Source of the DNA: an uncultured Lachnospiraceae bacterium
GTDB lineage: Bacteria; Bacillota; Clostridia; Lachnospirales; Lachnospiraceae
Assembly: GCA_900551115.1 (NCBI GenBank)
Contig: URUY01000001.1
Location: forward strand, 1-64,000
Reading direction: 5' to 3'
DNA length: 64,000 nucleotides
Shown: positions 7,680-15,732 of the stretch, piece after piece
Layout: each line of letters starts with the position of its first letter
How positions within the stretch are numbered: position 1 is the first letter of the stretch
Program-made: the position numbers and the translations under genes
Notes under the pieces: generated by a model
Seen by the model: only the letters and a program-made list of their open reading frames with translations
Database searches by the model: none
Told to the model about the DNA's origin: nothing

Positions 7680-9485
7680 ATGAAGGATTTTGAAAAATTG
7701 ACAGCGCCCAAGAAAAAGATTGATACGGAAAGCTGGTTTATAGAAAGCTACAGACGCTATAAGGGCCATCCGATTCGGATATTGGTTTCCCTGTATAAGG
7801 GCAATTACCATAAATTTATTATGGCGGTGATTTGTTTCTTTATCAAGCATGCCTGTGTATGGGTTCTGCCTATCATTACAGCCAATATCATCAATGATGT
7901 GACTGCCCAAAACCCCAATACTATCCGGAATATCCTTATATACGGAGCAATTGAAACAGCACTTGTTGCTATTAATATTCCGATGAACTATCTTTACACC
8001 TCTTATAAGAGTCTGGCAACACGCTATGCGGAAACAGGACTCAGAAAAGCACTGATACGGAAATTGCAGCAGCTTTCCATTTCCTATCACGTAGAGATTC
8101 AGTCGGGCCGGCTGCAGTCAAAGATTATGAGAGACGTGGAGGCGGTGGAAACCCTGTCCACACAGATGTTTTTAAGCATTCTGAATATTGTGTTAAATAT
8201 CAGCGTAGCCCTTGCAGTGACAGCATCAAAGAGCAGGGTGGTATTTGTGTTTTTCCTGCTCACTGCACCGGTTGCCGCTATTACCATGGTATCCTTCCGT
8301 ACGGCGATGAAGAAACGCAACAATGAATTCCGTAAGGAAATGGAGGAAACTTCTGCAAGAGTCATGGAAATGGTAGAATTAGTGCCTGTGACAAGAGCCC
8401 ATGCCCTGGAGGATGAGGAAGTAGAGAAGATGAGCGGGCAGCTTTTTGCCGTAGCGGAAAAGGGCTATAAGCTGGATTTGGTACAGGCTCTGTTTGGCTC
8501 TGTGGGCTGGGCAGTCTTTCAGGTTTTTCAGGTTATCTGCCTTGCCTTTTCAGGCTATCTTGCCGTAAAAGGCAATATTTTAGCAGGAGATATAACTCTT
8601 TACCAAAGCTATTTTGCAACGGTTGTCAATCAGGTATCTGCCATTGTAACCCTGCTTCCCACCATTACCAAGGGGATAGAATCCGTTAATTCCATAGGAG
8701 AAGTACTGCTTTCAGAGGACGTGGAGAATAATGAGGGGAAGGAAAAACTGGAAGAGGTAAAAGGTACCTTTGATTTTAACCAGGTATCCTTCCGTTATAA
8801 AAACAATGAGAATAAAGTGTTAAACCAGCTGAATCTGCATGTGGAACAGGGAGAGACCATTGCCCTTGTAGGAGAATCGGGAGCCGGAAAGTCTACCATA
8901 TTAAACCTTGTAATCGGCTTTAATATGGCGGATGAGGGCGCTGTTTTGATGGACGGAGCGGACTTACGTGAAGTTGACCTTAGGACCTACAGAAAGCACC
9001 TTGCAGTAGTGCCTCAGACCTCCATTCTTTTTTCCGGCACCATAAGAGAAAATATTGTTTACGGTCATGAGGAAGTGTCGGACGAGGAACTAAATAAGGT
9101 GGTACAGGCGGCAAATCTTTCTGATTTGATAAAGAGCCTGCCAAAGGGGCTTGAGACCCCGGTTGGCGAGCATGGCGGAAAGCTTTCCGGCGGACAAAGA
9201 CAGCGTATTGCCATAGCAAGGGCGCTTATCAGAAATCCAAGGATTATCGTACTGGATGAAGCGACCTCTGCTTTGGACAGTATATCAGAAAAGCTGATAC
9301 AGGAGGCGCTTGCTAACCTTACAAAGGGGCGTACGACCTTTATCGTGGCGCACAGGCTTTCCACAATACGGGATGCGGACAAGATTGCGGTGATTTCCGA
9401 AGGCCATTGTGTGGAATACGGCACCTATGAGGAATTGATGGATTTAAAGGGCGTATTTTATAAAATGAAGGCGATACAGAGCTGA
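7680..9485 (+). CDS. ABC exporter, fused permease and ATPase
   Basis: A half-size ABC exporter (about 601 residues from ATG 7680): six membrane helices in the first 330 residues, then the nucleotide-binding domain with Walker A GESGAGKST, signature LSGGQ, Walker B IIVLDEATSALD and the switch histidine in AHRLST. It must pair with itself or another half transporter to export a lipid, peptide or drug; the substrate is unknown. The start is uncertain: GTG 7605 gives 25 extra residues, but the 7680 start fits the usual family length. A GH43 glycosidase follows after 50 bases and may be co-transcribed, although export and glycan breakdown have no obvious link. Confidence 0.88.
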   Translation: MKDFEKLTAPKKKIDTESWFIESYRRYKGHPIRILVSLYKGNYHKFIMAVICFFIKHACVWVLPIITANIINDVTAQNPNTIRNILIYGAIETALVAINIPMNYLYTSYKSLATRYAETGLRKALIRKLQQLSISYHVEIQSGRLQSKIMRDVEAVETLSTQMFLSILNIVLNISVALAVTASKSRVVFVFFLLTAPVAAITMVSFRTAMKKRNNEFRKEMEETSARVMEMVELVPVTRAHALEDEEVEKMSGQLFAVAEKGYKLDLVQALFGSVGWAVFQVFQVICLAFSGYLAVKGNILAGDITLYQSYFATVVNQVSAIVTLLPTITKGIESVNSIGEVLLSEDVENNEGKEKLEEVKGTFDFNQVSFRYKNNENKVLNQLNLHVEQGETIALVGESGAGKSTILNLVIGFNMADEGAVLMDGADLREVDLRTYRKHLAVVPQTSILFSGTIRENIVYGHEEVSDEELNKVVQAANLSDLIKSLPKGLETPVGEHGGKLSGGQRQRIAIARALIRNPRIIVLDEATSALDSISEKLIQEALANLTKGRTTFIVAHRLSTIRDADKIAVISEGHCVEYGTYEELMDLKGVFYKMKAIQS

Positions 9486-9535
9486 TAAATTTTTTAAAAC
9501 CTATAATACAATCAAACAATCAGGAGGAAAATGTT

Positions 9536-10885
9536 ATGGCTAATCCATATTTACCGAATTGGGAGTATATACCGGACGGGGAACCCAGAGTTTTCGGTGA
9601 CAGAGTTTATGTATACGGTTCTCACGACAGCGCAGGCTCAGACCAGTTCTGCGACTTTGTATTAAAATGCTTCAGCGCACCCCTTGACAATCTGAATGAC
9701 TGGACCTGTCACGGTGATATTTTCCATACCCGTGCAGACAGGGACCATGACTGCGATATTGACTGGAATACGGAAAATACCAGGCTGTTTGCGCCGGATG
9801 TGGTGGAGAAGGACGGAAAATATTATCTCTATGCCTATATCGTAAACGGAAGAGGCTGTGTGGCGGTCAGCGACAGACCGGAGGGCCCCTTTACCCTGCT
9901 TGATAAGTATCAATATACGATTTCCGATGAAATCTGCTGCAACGGCTGGTTTATCGACCCGGGCGTACTTGTGGATGATGACGGCAGAACCTATATTTAC
10001 TGCGGCTATGAGCGTTCCTTTATGGCTGAAATAAACAGTGAAAATATGTATGAGGTGCTGGACGGAAGCTGTATCGAACATATCATTCCCTGCGAGATAA
10101 CAGAGGAGGGCGGCTTTGACGAAAAAGAGAAGCTTTTCTTTGAAGCCTGTTCCATGCGCAAGGTAAACGGCGTCTATTATTTAATTTATTCGCCGAAGAG
10201 GGGAAGCCGGCTTGCATATGCTACTTCGGATAAGCCTACAGGCCCCTTTGTTTACAGAGGCTATATTGTTGACAATGGTGTGGATTATCCGGGCGGCAAC
10301 AATCACGGCTCCATTGCCTGCCTGAACGGTCAGTGGTATATTTTTTACCACAGGATGACAAACGGCACGATTATGTCAAGGCGCGGCTGCGTAGAAAAAA
10401 TAGAGATGCTTCCTGACGGCACGATTCCGCCTGTAGAAATGACTTCCCTCGGCTTTGAAGAAAGCCTTTCACCGTACCAAATCACACCTGCCGATATTGC
10501 CTGTGTGCTGAAAGGCCCTGCCTATATTACCGAGAAAAATATTTTTGAGCGCGTGATTACCAACATAACGGACGGCTGTGTCATCGGCTATAAATATTTT
10601 GATTTTGGAATGGATTACAGCAGTAAGACCATGGACTTTTCTGCAAAGGTGGACGGTTTTGGTACAGACTGCAAGATGCATATCCTGATTGACGGTGAGG
10701 ACGGTGAAGAAATCGGCGTATGCCGCATCGGACATGATGACGGTATCATACACACCACGGTAAAGAAGGTTACAGGCCGCCATGCCGTATTCTTTAAAAT
10801 CACTACAGAATATGAAGGCTGGATGGCAGAATATTTTAAAGGAAGAGCATTGTTTTCCTTAAAACAGTTTGTTTTTTCAAAATAA
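9536..10885 (+). CDS. Glycoside hydrolase family 43 protein (arabinosidase/xylosidase-like)
   Basis: A 449-residue protein with a five-bladed propeller typical of GH43. The N-terminus (NPYLPNWEYIPDGEPRVFGDR) holds the family's general-base Asp region, FAPDVV holds the second Asp, and FFEACSMRKVNG holds the likely general acid Glu. The last 130 residues look like a beta-sandwich carbohydrate-binding extension. There is no signal peptide, so it should act in the cytoplasm on imported arabino- or xylo-oligosaccharides. SD AGGAGG is 9 bases before ATG 9536. The exact substrate cannot be told by eye; many GH43 subfamilies share these features. Confidence 0.85.
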   Translation: MANPYLPNWEYIPDGEPRVFGDRVYVYGSHDSAGSDQFCDFVLKCFSAPLDNLNDWTCHGDIFHTRADRDHDCDIDWNTENTRLFAPDVVEKDGKYYLYAYIVNGRGCVAVSDRPEGPFTLLDKYQYTISDEICCNGWFIDPGVLVDDDGRTYIYCGYERSFMAEINSENMYEVLDGSCIEHIIPCEITEEGGFDEKEKLFFEACSMRKVNGVYYLIYSPKRGSRLAYATSDKPTGPFVYRGYIVDNGVDYPGGNNHGSIACLNGQWYIFYHRMTNGTIMSRRGCVEKIEMLPDGTIPPVEMTSLGFEESLSPYQITPADIACVLKGPAYITEKNIFERVITNITDGCVIGYKYFDFGMDYSSKTMDFSAKVDGFGTDCKMHILIDGEDGEEIGVCRIGHDDGIIHTTVKKVTGRHAVFFKITTEYEGWMAEYFKGRALFSLKQFVFSK

Positions 10886-10917
10886 GCCCGTTAAAGTTCA
10901 TTTTTTCAAAATTAGCC
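10872..10917 (+). repeat. 17-bp imperfect direct repeat spanning the GH43 stop codon
   Basis: TTTTTTCAAAATAAGCC at 10872-10888 recurs as TTTTTTCAAAATTAGCC at 10901-10917 (one mismatch, 29-bp period). The first copy contains the TAA stop. It resembles the duplication at the end of metH. Confidence 0.85.
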
Positions 10918-10960
10918 TGCTTTTTGCAGATAAATTATCGCATAGGATTCTCATTCATAA

Positions 10961-10997
10961 AAGCCAAAGGGTTTCTTAAGAAATTCTTTGGCTTTTT
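10961..10997 (+). terminator. Terminator after the GH43 gene
   Basis: AAGCCAAAG (10961-10969) pairs with CTTTGGCTT (10986-10994), followed by further T residues. The loop itself contains the palindrome TTTCTTAAGAAA. It separates the ABC-GH43 unit from the DedA gene. Confidence 0.85.
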
Positions 10998-11067
10998 GTA
11001 TCACCTAACTTTTAAATTGGAGACTATACTAACAAAAAACGGTGGTACAAAAGAGAGGCATATGAAT

Positions 11068-11577
11068 ATGGATCTTGAAATACTGACAGAATATTTTACG
11101 AAATACGGCGGCATTGCCATTTTTGTGATTGTGTTTTTGGAATATTTGAATTTGCCGGGATTCCCGGCAGGTATTATCATGCCGCTTGCCGGTATATTTG
11201 CGCAGAGAGGGGAGATTTCCTTTTTGCTGGTAATGTTCCTTTCTGTCTGCGCAGGCTTATGCGGCAGCCTGATGCTGTATACAGTCGGTTATGTTGGCGG
11301 AGATGTTTTTTTAAAGGCCTACATAAAAAGGTTTCCGAAGCAGCAGGCGGTAATTGAGAAAAACATGGCGTGGCTGCGGGAACGGGGCGGCATAGGGGTA
11401 TTTCTGGCAAAACTGATACCGGCTGTCCGTACTCTGATTTCCATACCGGCAGGTGCTTTAAAAATGAATCTGATAAAATATGTTGTAAGCTCTGCTGCCG
11501 GTATTCTTATTTGGAATCTGGTTTTCGTAGGCGCAGGCTATCTGCTGGGAGAAACAGTATTTACTTATTTTGCATGA
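11068..11577 (+). CDS. DedA family membrane protein
   Basis: A 169-residue polytopic membrane protein of the DedA (SNARE-associated, PF09335) family. Typical motifs are visible: LEYLNLPGFPAGIIMPLAG near the N-terminus, a glycine-rich GLCGSLMLYTVGYVGG, and the amphipathic FLAKLIPAVRTLISIPAGALKM with its conserved Arg and Pro. Members are proton-coupled, and several act as flippases of polyprenyl-phosphate or phospholipids. ATG 11068 lies 9 bases after AGAGAGG; ATG 11062 is only 3 bases away, so 11068 is more likely. It appears monocistronic, between a terminator and the promoter of the two-component system. Confidence 0.88.
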   Translation: MDLEILTEYFTKYGGIAIFVIVFLEYLNLPGFPAGIIMPLAGIFAQRGEISFLLVMFLSVCAGLCGSLMLYTVGYVGGDVFLKAYIKRFPKQQAVIEKNMAWLRERGGIGVFLAKLIPAVRTLISIPAGALKMNLIKYVVSSAAGILIWNLVFVGAGYLLGETVFTYFA

Positions 11578-11624
11578 GGTTTTGCAGAAAGAAGCTGTAC
11601 ATTGCATAAAGCTGAATTGTTATA

Positions 11625-11653
11625 TTGCGAAGGCGGTGCGCAGACAGTATAAT
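11625..11653 (+). promoter_or_regulatory. Promoter of the two-component operon
   Basis: TTGCGA (11625-11630), 17 bases, TATAAT (11648-11653). The predicted start near 11660 leaves a leader of about 50 bases before the GTG start of the response regulator. Confidence 0.7.
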
Positions 11654-11708
11654 GGTTTGGTAGAAGAAAGAGCAGCAAAATAAGAAATTATGAGAGAGGA
11701 AATCGGAA

Positions 11709-12416
11709 GTGGAAAACAAATACCGTATTTTAATTGTAGAGGATGACAAGGAAATCAGGGAAGGAATTGAAATCTACTTAAAAAATCAGGGCTATGACGT
11801 ATTTCAGGCAGCAAATGGAAGAGAAGGCCTTAAGGTAATAGAGGCAGAGGAAATACACCTGGCAATTGTTGATATTATGATGCCCGTTATGGACGGAGTG
11901 ACTATGCTAATGAAGCTTCGTGCCATGGGACAGGAATTTCCCGTTATCATGCTTTCGGCTAAATCAGAGGAAGTGGATAAGATTTTAGGCCTGAATATGG
12001 GGGCAGACGATTATGTGACCAAGCCTTTTACACCCATGGAGCTTTTGGCACGGGTAAATTCCCAGCTGCGCAGGTATACCAAATATCTTTCAGCCACACA
12101 GACGGCGGCAAATGAACATGTGTATACCATTGGCGGACTGGAGCTGAATGAAGAAACGGTGGAGGTCTGTGTGGACGGCGTTCCGGTAAAAATGACACCC
12201 ATGGAATTTAAGATTGTGCAGCTTTTAATTAAAAGTCCGGGAAGGGTTTTTTCGGCGGATGAAATTTATGAAAGAATCTGGAACGAAAAGGCGGTCAATA
12301 CCGATACGATTATGGTACATGTAAGAAATATCAGGGAAAAGATTGAAATAGACCCTAAAAACCCCAAATACTTAAAGGTAGTATGGGGAGTCGGCTATAA
12401 AATCGAGAAGCAGTAG
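11709..12416 (+). CDS. OmpR/PhoB-family response regulator
   Basis: A 235-residue two-component regulator. The receiver domain (about 3-118) has the acidic pair ED, phospho-acceptor Asp55 in VDIMMPVMDG, and the switch Lys in VTKPF. The C-terminal winged helix (about 135-233) ends with the TIMVHVRNIREKIE recognition helix. It should be phosphorylated by the kinase encoded 41 bases downstream and bind DNA as a dimer. The start is GTG 11709, 9 bases after GAGAGG. It resembles VanR-like regulators, but the target genes are unknown. Confidence 0.92.
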   Translation: MENKYRILIVEDDKEIREGIEIYLKNQGYDVFQAANGREGLKVIEAEEIHLAIVDIMMPVMDGVTMLMKLRAMGQEFPVIMLSAKSEEVDKILGLNMGADDYVTKPFTPMELLARVNSQLRRYTKYLSATQTAANEHVYTIGGLELNEETVEVCVDGVPVKMTPMEFKIVQLLIKSPGRVFSADEIYERIWNEKAVNTDTIMVHVRNIREKIEIDPKNPKYLKVVWGVGYKIEKQ

Positions 12417-12457
12417 ATTGCAAATAACTGATGTGTAACGAAGAGAAAGGGAGCAGT

Positions 12458-14689
12458 ATGATGAAAGCGGCCTTGCATAAGTTTAAAAACAGGACTATTC
12501 TTGTTTGTATATCCTTATTGATACCCCTTATGGGAACAGTAGGTGTTATGAGTACTTACGGTATGGTGCAGAACTATGTGGAAGATACCTATGAGAATCC
12601 TTTTGAGCAGGGTACGTCCATAAAAGAACTGTTTAAGAGCAATTATGTCCTGTATCGGAATCTGTATGAGAAGGTGACAGGGGAAAACACCAGGTATGTG
12701 GATATTTATATGAAGGATATACGGGCGCTTGTGGGAGATGCTGAATACAGTGAAGATGAAATCCAAAGCCTGAAAAAGGTATGTGACGGAGTTTTAAAGT
12801 CAGAACTGGAAGCGCAGCATTTTTCAGAAGTGATGCAGAGCTTTGATTATTATATGGAAGATAACAAAACCGGCGCTTATGTAAGCAATATGGTAACTCC
12901 CATAAAGGAAAATCTGGATAATTATGTTTACCTTTTGGAAATCGCATATGACGAAAACGGTTCGGCTTCTATTCTGACGGCAAAGTCAGAAAATACAGAG
13001 CTTCTGATGAAGAATGCTGCAGAATATACACTTACCAAAAACAGGCTTTTGCAGGAGATTATTACGGAAAACGGAACCTTTTACAATTATGGATTTGATA
13101 CTCCTGATTTTTTAGAGTATGGGGACGGACCCAAAAACTGCCGGGTAATTTACGGTGTGACACAGGAAAACTGGCAGAAATACGGAACGGAGGGGTTAGG
13201 ATATTATCCTTATAGTATGAATGCCTATCATACCTACATGGATTCCGGCGTTATGGGTTTTATATGGACAGCGTTCTGGATCATAAGTCTGCTTGCCCTT
13301 TTTCTTCCTCTTACAAAATTCACGGATAAGCCGTTCCATGAAATCAAATACTGCCATCTTCCTTTGGAACTTATTTTGGTGCTTTTCATTTTTGCCTCTG
13401 CCTTTACCCATGAACAGTTAAATAGTATTATACGGCTTTTGGAAGGCGAGGCAGTCAATGATTTCATCAGTCTGACAAAAGTGTCGGAACCGGCTGCGGT
13501 TTTGCTTTCCTGGCTGACACATGCGTTGGTATTGTGGCTGACATTTTTGGCTGCATGGTATTTGGGACTTAATGTAAGACCTTTAAGGGAAAAGGGCTTT
13601 AAAAGATATATTAAGGAACACAGCCTGATATACAGGATTTTTCCTTTCTGTAAAAAGCAGCTTACAAGGCTTTGGCATTCGTTGGAGCATATTGATGTGA
13701 CAAAAAACGCCGGCAAGACTATTTTAAAGATTGTGCTTGTCAATGCGGCAATCCTGTTTTTTATAAGCTGCCTGTGGTTTGGCGGTATTATGGTTACAAT
13801 CGTATATTCCGTAGTATTGTATTTTACCCTTAAGCTCTATGTAAGCAGGATGCAGAAAAAGTATTCTGTTCTGCTTAATAAGATTCAGGAGATATCCGCA
13901 GGCAACTTAAATGTGGAAATTACGGAGGATTTGGGCATCTTTAACCCCTTTAAGGAGCAGCTTTTAAATATTCAGACAGGCTTCAGGCATGCGGTGGAAG
14001 AAGAGGTGAAAAGCCAGAAGATGAAATCCGAGCTGATTACCAATGTGTCCCATGACTTAAAAACACCGCTTACGGCCATTATTACCTATGTGGACCTTTT
14101 AAAGGATGAAAATATTACAAAAGAACAGCAGAAGGAATATTTAGATACGTTAGAAAGAAAATCCTTAAGGCTTAAGGTACTGATAGAGGATTTGTTTGAA
14201 GTAAGCAAAGCTACCAGCGGCAATGTGACCATGCATTATATGGATGTGGACATCTGTAATCTGGTAAAGCAGGTAGAGCTTGAAATGTCGGATAAGCTGG
14301 AAGCGGCAGGACTTGAGGTGCGAATGGATATGCCGGCACAAAAGGTTATCGTATCCCTGGACAGTCAGAGGACCTACCGCATTTATGAAAACCTGATTCA
14401 GAATATTGCAAAATACGCCATGCCCGGTACAAGAGTCTATATTCAGGGGACTCTTACCGATAACAGAATTGTGATTTCACTGAAAAATATTTCAGCCACT
14501 GAAATTACAGTGGCTGCATCGGAACTGACAGAACGGTTTGTGCGGGGGGATACATCCCGAAACACGGAAGGCAGCGGACTGGGGCTTGCCATTGTCAAAA
14601 GCTTTGTAGAGCTGCAGGGTGGCCGGTTTGTATTGGAAAATGACGGCGATTTATTTAAGGCAATCACCTCATTTCCCTGTAAGAGCTAA
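12458..14689 (+). CDS. Membrane sensor histidine kinase
   Basis: A 743-residue kinase partner of the preceding regulator. A membrane helix at about 12-35 is followed by an extracytoplasmic domain of about 240 residues. Several more helices lie between about 265 and 460, then a linker, the HisKA helix with phospho-acceptor His532 (VSHDLKTPLTA), and the HATPase domain with N-box ENLIQNIAKYA and G-box GSGLGLAIVKSF. The usual DxGxG adenine-binding box is replaced by LKNIS, which is common in this kinase group. The start ATG 12458 follows AAAGGGAG. The gene ends inside the convergent LysR gene (21-bp overlap), and its terminator lies within that gene. The ligand is unknown. Confidence 0.9.
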   Translation: MMKAALHKFKNRTILVCISLLIPLMGTVGVMSTYGMVQNYVEDTYENPFEQGTSIKELFKSNYVLYRNLYEKVTGENTRYVDIYMKDIRALVGDAEYSEDEIQSLKKVCDGVLKSELEAQHFSEVMQSFDYYMEDNKTGAYVSNMVTPIKENLDNYVYLLEIAYDENGSASILTAKSENTELLMKNAAEYTLTKNRLLQEIITENGTFYNYGFDTPDFLEYGDGPKNCRVIYGVTQENWQKYGTEGLGYYPYSMNAYHTYMDSGVMGFIWTAFWIISLLALFLPLTKFTDKPFHEIKYCHLPLELILVLFIFASAFTHEQLNSIIRLLEGEAVNDFISLTKVSEPAAVLLSWLTHALVLWLTFLAAWYLGLNVRPLREKGFKRYIKEHSLIYRIFPFCKKQLTRLWHSLEHIDVTKNAGKTILKIVLVNAAILFFISCLWFGGIMVTIVYSVVLYFTLKLYVSRMQKKYSVLLNKIQEISAGNLNVEITEDLGIFNPFKEQLLNIQTGFRHAVEEEVKSQKMKSELITNVSHDLKTPLTAIITYVDLLKDENITKEQQKEYLDTLERKSLRLKVLIEDLFEVSKATSGNVTMHYMDVDICNLVKQVELEMSDKLEAAGLEVRMDMPAQKVIVSLDSQRTYRIYENLIQNIAKYAMPGTRVYIQGTLTDNRIVISLKNISATEITVAASELTERFVRGDTSRNTEGSGLGLAIVKSFVELQGGRFVLENDGDLFKAITSFPCKS

Positions 14690-15562
14690 AAACTTTGCCA
14701 TGGCAGCGGTAGGATTTGTCTGTTTTTTGCAGGCAAATCCTATTTTGCGTTTCGGAATAGGAGCAGCCATGGGGAAAGGAATCAGCGTACCTTCCTTTAG
14801 TTCTTTTTTTATAAAATTGCTGATGACACAGGCAACACCGGTGCCGATTTTGGCAAATTCAATCAACAGGTCCATGGTAGTGACCTCAAGCTGCTGTTCG
14901 GGGGTGATATCCTGTAAGAGCAGATATTTTTCCACATACTGTCTGGTAATATTTTTTTTGTCCAAAAGGAGCAGGGTGGCGTGGGAGAGGAGGTCCTTTT
15001 CACTGCCGCCTGCCCTTTCCTTTAAATGGGCCATATATTCCTTTGTGGTTACAAACATATCCTGAATTTCTTCAACGGGATGAAAGGTCAAATCCCCCAT
15101 CCGGTCACTTTCTCCGATAAGGCCGATATCCAGCTTGCCGCTTTCAAGGCCGGCTATGGTTTCGGAAGAGGACTGACAGTAAATAGACAGCTTTACATGA
15201 GGATTTTCCTGAATATAGGTTTGCAGATAGGGAAGCAGCATATATTTACATAAAGTGGTGCTTACGCCAATGGAAAGCTTTCCCACACCAAGCTTCTGGT
15301 TCTTGCGAAGCTGTTCCTCTCCCTGTCTGATGGCATGAAAAGCCGTGTCAATCTGCGAAAAGAGCAGTTCCCCTTCGGCAGTCAGCTTTACCCCTCTTGA
15401 GCTTCTGATAAACAGTGTGGCGGAAAGATTATTTTCCAGTTTGGAAATAGCCTTTGAAATCGCCGGCTGGGAGATAAAGAGGTTGCGCGCTGCACCGGAT
15501 ATATTGCCGCATACAGCCACCTCATAAAAAATGTGATAGAGATTCAAATTCTGCTGGTTCAT
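14669..15562 (-). CDS. LysR-family transcriptional regulator, likely of leuCD
   Basis: A 297-residue LysR-type protein with an N-terminal winged helix-turn-helix (about 1-60, with SGAARNLFISQPAISKAISKLE) and a periplasmic-binding-protein-like effector domain (about 90-295). It is transcribed away from leuC with 170 bases between the start codons. LysR genes often control the divergent neighbour, so regulation of leuCD, with a pathway intermediate such as isopropylmalate as co-inducer, is a reasonable inference but is not shown. The 3' end overlaps the histidine kinase gene by 21 bp, and the kinase terminator is formed by codons of this gene (KIGFACKKQTNPTAA region). Confidence 0.9.
   Translation of the reverse strand: MNQQNLNLYHIFYEVAVCGNISGAARNLFISQPAISKAISKLENNLSATLFIRSSRGVKLTAEGELLFSQIDTAFHAIRQGEEQLRKNQKLGVGKLSIGVSTTLCKYMLLPYLQTYIQENPHVKLSIYCQSSSETIAGLESGKLDIGLIGESDRMGDLTFHPVEEIQDMFVTTKEYMAHLKERAGGSEKDLLSHATLLLLDKKNITRQYVEKYLLLQDITPEQQLEVTTMDLLIEFAKIGTGVACVISNFIKKELKEGTLIPFPMAAPIPKRKIGFACKKQTNPTAAMAKFLALTGK
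14710..14746 (+). terminator. Histidine kinase terminator inside the LysR coding sequence
   Basis: A 13-bp stem (14710-14722 with 14730-14742, one G-T pair) around a 7-base loop, followed by TTTTGCGTTT on the plus strand. It lies 21 bases after the kinase stop and entirely within the 3' coding part of the convergent LysR gene. On the minus strand it has no T-run, so it should be one-directional. Confidence 0.75.
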
Positions 15563-15612
15563 AAGATTACCCTGCCTTTCCGCTCAGAAATACCGCATAT
15601 TTTTAAGCTCCT

Positions 15613-15634
15613 GTTATGCCCATGATATCATAAC
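15613..15634. promoter_or_regulatory. Candidate LysR operator between the regulator gene and leuC
   Basis: GTTATG (15613-15618) and CATAAC (15629-15634) form an inverted repeat around ATGATATCAT, a layout close to LysR-type T-N11-A sites. It lies about 33 bases upstream of the leuC -35 box and about 50 bases before the LysR start codon, a suitable place for both activation of leuC and autoregulation. Confidence 0.45.
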
Positions 15635-15666
15635 TGCATTTTATAGTAAATATGAATTATATATAT

Positions 15667-15695
15667 TTGAAGAATATATATTCCTGTGGTAAAAT
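15667..15695 (+). promoter_or_regulatory. Promoter of leuCD
   Basis: TTGAAG (15667-15672), 17 bases, TAAAAT (15690-15695), with TGG before the -10 (extended -10). An AT-rich near-palindrome (GAATTATATATATT and AATATATATTC) overlaps the -35 and could be a second regulator site. The position excludes ATG 15652 as the leuC start. Confidence 0.6.
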
Positions 15696-15732
15696 ACAGA
15701 TAAATGACAGAATGTTTTTTGGAGGAATAGCT

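Noticed and set aside
11041..11060. GGTGGTAC resembling the T-box consensus before the DedA gene
   Set aside because: There is no specifier stem, no antiterminator and no terminator after it; the gap after the GH43 terminator is too short for a T-box.
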